Assembly (NCBI GenBank): GCA_011391345.1
Contig: JAABQR010000148.1
Span: forward strand, 1-6,892
DNA length: 6,892 bases
Source: Methanobacteriota archaeon
GTDB lineage: Archaea > Thermoplasmatota > Thermoplasmata > UBA10834
Direction of reading: 5' to 3'
The notes under the pieces are model-generated. The model made no database searches. It saw only the letters and a list, made by a program, of their open reading frames with translations, and had not been told where the DNA came from. Position numbers and translations under genes: made by a program. Of the stretch, positions 1-5,280 are shown piece after piece; the stretch's first letter is position 1; every line of letters begins with the position of its first letter.

Positions 1-441
1 GATCCCGAGCCTCACGGACGCGTCGTTCACCAGGTACCTCGTCTCCATGTTGTCAGTGGCGTCGATGACGACCGTGGCGCTGCCGATGAACTTCTCAACG
101 TTCGCCTGACCGACGTCTGCGACAATCCCATTGACTGCCGTCTCGGAGTTGACCTTCCTGAGGTGCTCTTCGGCGGCCTCCGCCTTCGGCTTCCCTACGT
201 CGTCCTCCTGGAACATGGTCTGACGCTGCAGGTTCGTGAGTTCGACGACGTCCCTGTCGACCACGGTCACGCTTCCGACGCCAGCCCTGACCAGGAACGA
301 TAGAGAGTGCGTGCCCAAGGCCCCACAGCCGATGACCACCGCTCTGGCTTCAGCGAGCTTCTTCTGTCCAGCGGGACCTATCTCGGGCAGGAGAACCTGC
401 CGCGAGTACCTGTTCTCCTTCAACATCGTTGAAATGGCCAT
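1..441 (-). CDS. E1-like ATP-dependent adenylating enzyme (MoeB/ThiF/UbaA family), C-terminus beyond window
   Basis: These 147 codons are the N-terminal part of an E1-like enzyme. Such enzymes adenylate the C-terminal glycine of a ubiquitin-like sulfur carrier (MoaD, ThiS or archaeal SAMP) for molybdopterin, thiamine or tRNA thiolation, or for protein conjugation. Visible in order: the N-terminal RYSRQVLLPEIG signature with Arg14, the Rossmann loop GCGALG at 38-43, Asp62 after the second strand, the NLQRQ motif with Arg73 at 70-74, Lys86, and the DATDN motif with Asp130. These are the ATP- and magnesium-binding positions known from E. coli MoeB, and the spacing agrees with it. The CxxC zinc site and the catalytic cysteine would lie beyond base 1. 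The start at 441 is the first ATG, 30 nt after the SHMT-like gene; a second ATG is at 426, and neither has a clear SD. MoeB, ThiF and UbaA roles cannot be separated from this fragment. Confidence 0.93.
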   Translation of the reverse strand, partial: MAISTMLKENRYSRQVLLPEIGPAGQKKLAEARAVVIGCGALGTHSLSFLVRAGVGSVTVVDRDVVELTNLQRQTMFQEDDVGKPKAEAAEEHLRKVNSETAVNGIVADVGQANVEKFIGSATVVIDATDNMETRYLVNDASVRLGI

Positions 442-471
442 GGCGGTATTAAATGGCTCCCAGTAAGCCGT

Positions 472-1686
472 TCACCTGAACCTGTAGGCCATCGTGAAAC
501 GGTCCCTGAACGCCTTGACCCGCTTCTTGACTTGCTTGCCCTTGGCGGCGTCGATGAACATGTCCGCCAGCTCGGGCAGGTCCTTCTCCCTGACTCCGAG
601 CCTGGTTATCTCCGATGTGCCGAGCCTGCCGACGGAGTCTGTGATCAGGTTGGACTTCTCGAGCTTGATCGACATCTCGTTGATGTCGAGCCCGAACCGA
701 TCCTTCACCGCCTTCTGGTCGATGTGCAGCTGGTGCGACTCCGAGAACCCGAGCTCCTTGAACATGATCGGGAACCCTCTCTCGTCGAGCTCCTTCCCGA
801 ACCTCTTCGAGTTCCTGATGACCTGCTTGGCGTAGGCGGGCCCGAACCGCTTCATCTCGAGCATCGCCTGCCCGAGCGCGGCCACCCTGTTCCAATGGAC
901 GTTGTCCACGAACCGCCAGGTGAGGTTCTTCCTGACCTCGGAGTCCAGCGCCTTGCTGTCGGTGAGTATGATGCCCCCCTGGGGCCCGAACAGGCTCTTG
1001 TGCGTCGAGCCGTAGAGCATGTCGGCGCCCTCCTTGAGGGGCTTCTGGAACTCCCCGCCCGCTATCAGGCCCATGACATGGGAGCCGTCGTACACGAGCT
1101 TCGAACCCGCCTGCCTGCAGGCGTCCCTGATGGGGCCCATGTCATACGGGAAGAGTATGAACGATGCGCCCAGGATGACCACGCGAGGCTTCTTCCTGCG
1201 TATCAGGGCGGCGGTCGCGTCCGAATCCACGTTCTGCATGGATGCGTCGAACGGCAGTGTCCCTGCAGTGAGGCCCAGTATGTCCGGCAGGTAGGGCTGA
1301 GCGTAGCCGTCGTACCCGCCGTTCTCGACTGGGATGGCATAGAGCGAATCCCCTTTCTTGGTCGTCGAGGCGATGGCGATCATGGCCGCTATGTGGCCGC
1401 CCATCGGCTGGACGCACGAGTACTTCGATCCATAGACCTCGCTCGCGGCCCTCTCGCACGATCTCTCCACCTCGGTCGTCAGTCTCGTGCCTCTGTAGGC
1501 GTTCTCGGTGTACACTCCCCCGGACTCGGCCTCGATCGGGAGCGTGTAGCGGTGCCCGAAGTCGGACGATAGCAGGGCCCTCAGCTGCGGGCTCGCCATG
1601 TTCTCAGAAGGGAGGAGGTTGATGGATTCCTCGAGCCTCCAGCGCTCCTGCTGCCTCATCATGTCGATAAAGTGGCTGCTCTTCAT
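472..1686 (-). CDS. Divergent serine hydroxymethyltransferase-like PLP enzyme
   Basis: This 404-residue protein belongs to the fold-type I PLP family of SHMT, which interconverts serine and glycine using a tetrahydropterin one-carbon carrier. Its length is near that of bacterial GlyA (about 417). Matching landmarks are LLPSEN at 24-29, Tyr59/Glu61 in the YxE motif, VQP at 92-94, Asp200 and His203 in the DxxH block, the GSTHK motif with the presumed Schiff-base Lys230 followed by GPQGG, and substrate-binding Arg354 in GRLGTSEITR. Differences from canonical SHMT are visible. The AHGGHLTHG segment, whose histidine stacks on PLP, is replaced by VENGGYDGY at 120-128, and the paired tyrosines of RYYGG are replaced by RLT at 68-70. 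It may therefore be an archaeal SHMT using methanopterin, or a related aldolase or transaldolase. The ATG at 1686 is supported by AAAGGAG (minus 1702-1696), 9 nt upstream. The gene follows the small helical gene by 41 nt. Confidence 0.85.
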   Translation of the reverse strand: MKSSHFIDMMRQQERWRLEESINLLPSENMASPQLRALLSSDFGHRYTLPIEAESGGVYTENAYRGTRLTTEVERSCERAASEVYGSKYSCVQPMGGHIAAMIAIASTTKKGDSLYAIPVENGGYDGYAQPYLPDILGLTAGTLPFDASMQNVDSDATAALIRRKKPRVVILGASFILFPYDMGPIRDACRQAGSKLVYDGSHVMGLIAGGEFQKPLKEGADMLYGSTHKSLFGPQGGIILTDSKALDSEVRKNLTWRFVDNVHWNRVAALGQAMLEMKRFGPAYAKQVIRNSKRFGKELDERGFPIMFKELGFSESHQLHIDQKAVKDRFGLDINEMSIKLEKSNLITDSVGRLGTSEITRLGVREKDLPELADMFIDAAKGKQVKKRVKAFRDRFTMAYRFR

Positions 1687-1727
1687 ACGTCCAAGCTCCT
1701 TTGAGGAAGGCGTCTTCGCGAGGACCG

Positions 1728-1907
1728 TCAGTTGTAGAGGTTGAACTTGTTGTCAGTGCCTGAGAAGGGCGTGAAATCCTGCTCGTCCTCCTCCATGTCG
1801 TCTTCCATGACGACGTTGACCAGCACGTTGACGATCTCCCTCAGTTCCCTCAGGTCCTCCCTCAGCTTCGCTATCTCCGCAACGAGCTCCTGTTCATCCT
1901 TGGTCAA
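1728..1907 (-). CDS. Small acidic helical protein, 59 aa, TTG start
   Basis: I do not recognise the family. This is a short open frame between Csl4 and the SHMT-like gene. Starting at TTG it encodes 59 residues: a charged helix at about 3-33 with leucines and isoleucines in heptad-like spacing (LREDLRELREI, then an apolar stretch of V, N and L), a run of Asp/Glu at 35-44, and a distinct polar-aromatic tail ending NKFNLYN. It looks like a small coiled-coil oligomer with an acidic, exposed C-terminus. No ATG or GTG is available in frame before the helix. The TTG is chosen because a strong AAGGAG lies exactly 9 nt upstream, the same spacing as in the next gene. It is 44 nt after the Csl4 stop and 41 nt before SHMT, so it is probably co-transcribed. 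Codon third positions are mostly G/C, as in the neighbours. Existence is likely; function is unknown. Confidence 0.72.
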   Translation of the reverse strand: MTKDEQELVAEIAKLREDLRELREIVNVLVNVVMEDDMEEDEQDFTPFSGTDNKFNLYN

Positions 1908-1916
1908 TCGCTGCCT

Positions 1917-1922
1917 CTCCTT
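1917..1922 (-). promoter_or_regulatory. Shine-Dalgarno AAGGAG deciding the TTG start at 1907
   Basis: The minus strand reads AAGGAG followed by 9 nt and then TTG. This strong motif has no other start codon in range, so it fixes the start of the 59-residue protein. Confidence 0.7.
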
Positions 1923-1951
1923 CCTGTTTGATTCAATCTCTGAACGAGGAT

Positions 1952-2539
1952 TTAGGCCTTTGTCTTCGACGGGTCGTAGTCCCTGTAGTCATCGGCCGTC
2001 TTGCGCGTCTCCTTGCGCTCGCAGCGCTTGCACCACAGGTCCCTTCCCCTCCTCTCGAGGGGCGACCTGCACACCGTGCACAGCGCCCTGATGACCCCGA
2101 AGTGCGGTCCCGTGGTAGACAGTTGGACCGATGGGTCCGCCTGTATGACCTGGGCCCGGATGAGGTCCCCTGCCCTGAGCAGGTCGCCCGCGTCCTCGAC
2201 GTACGAGGACGCGATCTTCGACACATGGACCGATGCGAGCGTCTCGCTCGACACGGGCCTCGCCCTGCCCTCCTGGGCCACGACGGAGCATATCGCCATG
2301 GCGGGCCTCGTGTCTGTGACCTCGGCCAGGACGGTGTCCCCTTCCATCAGGACGACCGGTGGGTTGTCCAAGATGACTTTCGCAGTCTTTTCCCTAGCAT
2401 CGAGATCGAGCTCGCCGACGGCACTTGCGTATACCTTGCCGTCGGACTCGTATGTGCCCTCTCCCGACATGTACTCCTCAGCAATGGCCACCTCGTCTCC
2501 AGGCAGCACTCTTCGGCCGGTTCTTGCCAGACCAATCAC
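1952..2539 (-). CDS. csl4: Archaeal exosome subunit Csl4
   Basis: This 195-residue RNA-binding cap subunit of the archaeal exosome, a 3'-5' RNA-degrading and tailing complex, would sit on the Rrp41/Rrp42 ring and recruit DnaG and substrates. Three family domains are visible in order: an N-terminal barrel with the VLPGDEVAIAEEYMSGEGTYE signature (11-31); an S1 domain from about 66 to 145 (EGDTVLAEV ... HVSKI ... GDLIRAQVI); and a zinc ribbon with Cys154, Cys157, Cys170 and Cys173. The length is normal for the family. It starts with GTG at 2539, directly after the TAG stop of the methyltransferase gene with no base between, and only a weak GAGAG lies upstream, so translational coupling is likely. 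Csl4 next to a methyltransferase of this type is, as far as I recall, a recurrent archaeal arrangement. Confidence 0.95.
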   Translation of the reverse strand: MIGLARTGRRVLPGDEVAIAEEYMSGEGTYESDGKVYASAVGELDLDAREKTAKVILDNPPVVLMEGDTVLAEVTDTRPAMAICSVVAQEGRARPVSSETLASVHVSKIASSYVEDAGDLLRAGDLIRAQVIQADPSVQLSTTGPHFGVIRALCTVCRSPLERRGRDLWCKRCERKETRKTADDYRDYDPSKTKA

Positions 2540-3178
2540 CTATCTCTCAAGCTTTAACAGAACGACTGAAATCGTCTCGTTAGCCTTTCTGTGGAACTCG
2601 AACGCATATGGAATCTCGAATTTATACCTTTTTATAGCCTCGGACCTGCCTCCGAGGGCCCTGACCATGCCCCCGACGAACTCCTGGGTGCCCTCGTTGT
2701 GTATCGAATAGGTCACTGGGGCCAGGGACAGCGCCTTCTCGATGAACGCCCTGTCAGCATGCCGGGTCTGCGCCCCGAAGGGAGGGTTCTGAAGGACGGT
2801 GTCGAAGATCCCTGAGAAGGATGACACGTCGCCTTCGAGCAGTTCAATCTCGACGCCGAGCATGCCCGCGTTCGCCCTGGCGACTTTGACCGCGTCCGGG
2901 TCCACATCGATCCCGACGGCCCGGTCGGCCCCCATGAGCTTCGCGCCTATGCAGAACACGCCGTTGCCACACCCGAGGTCAGCCACGGCCCTGCCGTGGA
3001 TGTCCCCCGCGGTGAAGGCCTCCCAGAGCACATCCGAGGCCACCGTCGCCGGCGTCTCATACTGCTCGAGCCTGGCCGAGCGCGTCTCGAGAGGCCTGAG
3101 CTTCTGAAGGGTTATCTCGAGCCTCTTCCTCCTCATCTGCATCTGTGGCAAGGCGATCACGGCACCTGTCGGCCTCAC
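2540..3178 (-). CDS. METTL5-like N6-adenine RNA methyltransferase (COG2263 type)
   Basis: This is a class I SAM-dependent methyltransferase whose nearest known relative by motif is METTL5, the 18S rRNA m6A enzyme. The archaeal protein is therefore expected to methylate an adenine in rRNA or another structured RNA. With a start at 3178, landmarks are LEQYETP (37-43), SAM motif I DLGCGNG (67-73), GIDVDP with the acidic ribose-binding residue (89-94), Asp117 of motif III, and the catalytic NPPFG (131-135) typical of amino-group methylation of adenine. The C-terminal part (IPYAFEFHRK) also resembles METTL5. The start is uncertain. An ATG at 3202 overlaps the GTPase by 28 nt; the GTG at 3178 gives a 4-nt GTGA overlap with the GTPase stop and has GAGG just upstream, so I prefer it. 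Family homology begins only near the ATGs at 3142 and 3136. Many METTL5-type enzymes need Trm112; none is visible here. Confidence 0.9.
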   Translation of the reverse strand: MRPTGAVIALPQMQMRRKRLEITLQKLRPLETRSARLEQYETPATVASDVLWEAFTAGDIHGRAVADLGCGNGVFCIGAKLMGADRAVGIDVDPDAVKVARANAGMLGVEIELLEGDVSSFSGIFDTVLQNPPFGAQTRHADRAFIEKALSLAPVTYSIHNEGTQEFVGGMVRALGGRSEAIKRYKFEIPYAFEFHRKANETISVVLLKLER

Positions 3179-3990
3179 TTCGCCTCGTCTATCATCTTCC
3201 ATCGCCTGAGCTTGTTGACCTCGGACACGTCCCTGCCGTGCACGTCCCTCTCCACATCGGACAGGTACTCTATCGCCGTCAGGAGGCTGTCCTTGGTCGG
3301 TTTGCCTATGTTGACCTTTGCCCGGCCGAACTCACGGTCGATGAGGTCCATGGCCCTGGCGGTGTCGCCGTACTGCTCGCAGAAGTCGCTCACGATCTCG
3401 TCCACCGCCTGGGCGAGCGAGCCCCCTTCGAAAAGGGTCTTCTTCTCGACGAAGTCCCCGGATATCATCATCTCGCCGATCTTGCGGAACGCCTCCTCGA
3501 CGTTCTCGCCCGACTTGGCGCTGCACATTATGACAGGCATCTCGGCCTTCCTGCCGATCTCGGCGAGGCTCGCAGCCGCGGCCGAGTCCTTTCCCGCCAT
3601 ATCGATCTTGTTGCCCACGAAGACGATAGGGACGGTCCCGAGTATGTCCAAGACCTCGGAGAGCCAGAAGTCCTCGACCGCTTTGACGGTCTCCGGCCTG
3701 GTGAGGTCGCAGACCAGGAGGATGCCGTGCGACCCGCTCATGCCCTGTGCCCGCATCTTCCTGTAATCCTTCTGGCCGAGTATGTCCCAGACCATGAGGG
3801 TCAGGTACACGGTCTTGTCGGGCTGCTTGTACTCGATGTCCCTCTTGCTGACCTTGGTGCCAATGGTCGCGATGTACTTGTCGTCGAAGACATCTATGAC
3901 GAACCTGCGTATGAGTGAAGTCTTGCCTACGCCGGAGTCCCCGACCAGGCCTATCTTCTTTATGTATCTCTTGGATTGTATGATGCTCAG
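3175..3990 (-). CDS. Rab/Ras-like small GTPase with C-terminal extension, apparent CTG start
   Basis: This is a small G protein of the Ras superfamily, a nucleotide-switched regulator. Counting from the CTG, it shows G1 GDSGVGKT (17-24), the switch I threonine in TIGTKVSK (Thr42 or Thr45), G3 WDILGQ (68-73; Rab proteins have WDTAGQ), G4 NKID (127-130) and G5 CSAKSG (156-161). The G domain ends near residue 170. About 100 further residues follow, rich in charged helix and ending at MIDEAK with no CAAX or cysteine tail, so eukaryote-type prenylation is unlikely. The total is 271 residues. No ATG, GTG or TTG occurs in frame before the P-loop; the first canonical start is an internal GTG at 3810, which would delete G1. 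The CTG at 3990 gives a family-like N-terminus 12 residues before the first strand and has GGTGG 4 nt upstream. It is first in the putative six-gene unit. Membrane-traffic, motility or translation roles cannot be chosen from sequence. Confidence 0.88.
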   Translation of the reverse strand: MSIIQSKRYIKKIGLVGDSGVGKTSLIRRFVIDVFDDKYIATIGTKVSKRDIEYKQPDKTVYLTLMVWDILGQKDYRKMRAQGMSGSHGILLVCDLTRPETVKAVEDFWLSEVLDILGTVPIVFVGNKIDMAGKDSAAAASLAEIGRKAEMPVIMCSAKSGENVEEAFRKIGEMMISGDFVEKKTLFEGGSLAQAVDEIVSDFCEQYGDTARAMDLIDREFGRAKVNIGKPTKDSLLTAIEYLSDVERDVHGRDVSEVNKLRRWKMIDEAK

Positions 3991-4073
3991 ACGACCACCA
4001 GCTGAAGGAAACGGGTGTCGTATGCGGACGGTTCCGCCCGATTCCCGGACAACCGATGATTTCGGCCGTACAT
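3987..4073 (-). CDS. Possible 28-codon upstream ORF overlapping the GTPase start
   Basis: The frame starts at ATG 4073 and ends in TGA at 3987. The TGA overlaps the proposed GTPase CTG as CTGA, the same geometry as a normal ATGA overlap. The peptide (MYGRN...LQLVVV) resembles nothing known to me and has no convincing coding signature. It could be a leader allowing reinitiation at CTG, or a chance frame. Confidence 0.2.
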   Translation of the reverse strand: MYGRNHRLSGNRAEPSAYDTRFLQLVVV

Positions 4074-4100
4074 AATATTTTCCGAGTGCTAGATAAAAGA
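4071..4100. promoter_or_regulatory. A/T-rich promoter candidate between divergent genes
   Basis: This is the most A/T-rich stretch between the GTPase (minus) and the coiled-coil gene (plus). On the minus strand it reads TCTTTTATCT and then GGAAAATATTATG, two TATA-like elements for the six-gene unit. On the plus strand CATAATATTT and AGATAAAAG are possible TATA elements, but would give a long leader. Archaeal TATA boxes lie about 25 nt before the transcription start, so a minus-strand start would fall near 4050-4070. Confidence 0.45.
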
Positions 4101-4137
4101 GGGTCAGTGGACGTCCGGCAGGCGGTCAGATGCAGGA

Positions 4138-4151
4138 TGTCACGACTGACA
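4138..4151. repeat. Inverted repeat TGTCA-n4-TGACA
   Basis: This is a perfect 5-bp inverted repeat with a 4-nt centre (CGAC) upstream of the coiled-coil gene. It is followed 6 nt later by a second palindrome. It could be an operator half-site pair or a small hairpin; it is short enough to arise by chance. Confidence 0.3.
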
Positions 4152-4157
4152 GCAATG

Positions 4158-4170
4158 ACTGGCAGCCAGT
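4158..4170. repeat. Inverted repeat ACTGGC-A-GCCAGT
   Basis: This is a perfect 6-bp inverted repeat around a single central base, 54 nt before the preferred start at 4225 and 9 nt before the alternative ATG at 4180. Its position suits an operator. No regulator is identified. Confidence 0.35.
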
Positions 4171-4215
4171 GGCAATCAGATGCAAAACCCTATTATCGGC
4201 GACCAACATCACCTT

Positions 4216-4219
4216 GAGG
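4216..4219 (+). promoter_or_regulatory. GAGG Shine-Dalgarno supporting the 4225 start
   Basis: TTGAGGAACAG directly precedes the ATG at 4225, placing GAGG 5 nt upstream. The ATG at 4180 has no purine-rich motif before it. Spacing is shorter than the 9 nt seen elsewhere in this window, so the support is moderate. Confidence 0.45.
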
Positions 4220-4224
4220 AACAG

Positions 4225-5277
4225 ATGGACGACGCTTCAGCCAAGGCCCGCCTCCCCTCCAAGAAGGCGCTGGAGAACTATGCTAGTGCCTACATGGGCG
4301 CGTACATGAACGCGATCGAGCGTGAGAAGCCTGAGCATGTGCCAACGCTCGCGCGTAACGCCCCCTACACGATCGAGGTGTGCCTGATGCCCAACCATTC
4401 TTTCGTCATGCTTTTCGAGCGGGGTGACAAGCAGGCTGTATCCGTGCATGAGAAGGACTGGAACTATGTCGAGAGTTCGGTCATGTCGGGCGTGTCGCAT
4501 CTGGTGACGGTCTACTCCCACGAGGGCCCGACGGTCGCGGACGCCATCGCGAAGGGCAAGAAGGACGCGGTCAGGGACATACGCTCGCTCGAGGACTCCA
4601 GTGTCGCGAAGGCAGTCGTGCAGCTCGAGAAGATACTCGATGAACTGACAAGCATCGAGAAGGGCAACAAGAGCGTGCTGAAGATAGCCGAGCTCCAGCT
4701 GCAGAAGCTGCAGCCGATACGGGACGCGATCAGGAACTCGGGCCCAGAGGTCGACATGCTCAGCATGATCGACGCGCTGAGGAACTATCCATCTGCGCCG
4801 GTAGAGGTCAACATAGACATCAAGGAGAAGGAGCTCCTCGAGAACATCTGCCAGGAACTCGGGGACCTCTCGGACGTCATACGCAGGATAGAATCACAGG
4901 ACCAGAGGCTCGAGACACTCGAGCAGGCCATCACGAAAGGCCTGTCCGAGTTCGGCAAGAGCCTGGACGACAAGGTCGGGAAAGGCCTCGCGGTCGTCCT
5001 ATCATCCTCCGACAGGAAGATAGACAAGGGCTTCTCCGAGATTCAGGGTCATATCGCGAAACTCCAGGGAGGCGATGTGCCGCAAGACCTCGAGGCACGA
5101 CTCAAGGCGATCGAGGATGCGCTCGTGGACGTCAGGGATAGGCCGGATGTGGCGAAGGAGATAGTGCTCGCCGTGGCGGACGTGCGCGAGAACATGGGCC
5201 GACTTGGCCAACGGCTCACGAGGGTCGAACAGTACCTCGTGGAGCTGAGCAAGCACAAGGTCGCCCCGAAGCAGTGA
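4225..5277 (+). CDS. Unrecognised soluble coiled-coil protein with 15-residue repeats
   Basis: I do not recognise the family. With the ATG at 4225 the protein has 350 residues, no signal peptide and no membrane segment. Residues 1-40 are mainly helical (KALENYASAYMGAYMNAIE). About 45-100 alternate polar and apolar residues, suggesting a small beta-containing domain. About 105-185 is charged helix, broken at NYPSAP (187-192), and from about 200 to the end is again helical with coiled-coil character (ELLENICQEL, RRIESQDQRLETLEQ, LGQRLTRVEQYLVEL). Within it KG[LF] recurs every 15 residues, at Lys238, 253 and 268. The frame opens at an ATG at 4180, but codons 4180-4224 are less G/C-biased and lack an SD, whereas GAGG lies 5 nt before 4225. 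It is divergent from the GTPase operon and convergent with the PHP gene. A scaffold or polymer-forming role is only an inference. Confidence 0.85.
   Translation: MDDASAKARLPSKKALENYASAYMGAYMNAIEREKPEHVPTLARNAPYTIEVCLMPNHSFVMLFERGDKQAVSVHEKDWNYVESSVMSGVSHLVTVYSHEGPTVADAIAKGKKDAVRDIRSLEDSSVAKAVVQLEKILDELTSIEKGNKSVLKIAELQLQKLQPIRDAIRNSGPEVDMLSMIDALRNYPSAPVEVNIDIKEKELLENICQELGDLSDVIRRIESQDQRLETLEQAITKGLSEFGKSLDDKVGKGLAVVLSSSDRKIDKGFSEIQGHIAKLQGGDVPQDLEARLKAIEDALVDVRDRPDVAKEIVLAVADVRENMGRLGQRLTRVEQYLVELSKHKVAPKQ
4936..5070 (+). repeat. Three 15-codon repeats in the coiled-coil gene
   Basis: Three consecutive 45-nt units encode KGLSEFGKSLDDKVG, KGLAVVLSSSDRKID and KGFSEIQGHIAKLQG. Only the KG[LF] head and the apolar pattern are conserved, so this is a protein-level repeat rather than a recent DNA duplication. 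Fifteen residues over four turns (3.75 per turn) differs from the heptad and is a periodicity known for right-handed or unwound coiled coils. Confidence 0.55.
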
Positions 5278-5280
5278 TCA
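5275..5280. other. TGATCA palindrome carrying both stop codons of convergent genes
   Basis: The plus-strand gene ends with TGA at 5275-5277, and the minus-strand PHP gene ends with TGA read from 5280-5278. The palindrome therefore serves both strands with no intergenic base and no room for a separate terminator. Confidence 0.95.

Noticed and set aside
532..1572. Long plus-strand open frame (346 codons) and other frames across the SHMT-like gene
   Set aside because: It lies antisense to a gene with clear PLP-enzyme motifs; its product is Leu/Arg/Asp/Val-rich and shows no motif, as expected for a shadow in GC-rich DNA.
1928..2711. Plus-strand frames over csl4 and the methyltransferase gene
   Set aside because: Low-complexity, Arg/Ser/Pro-rich products antisense to two clearly recognised proteins.
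4130..4310. Alternative plus-strand frame from ATG 4130 (MQDVTTDSNDW...)
   Set aside because: It is out of frame with the coiled-coil gene, turns Arg/Pro-rich once it overlaps that gene and then stops.
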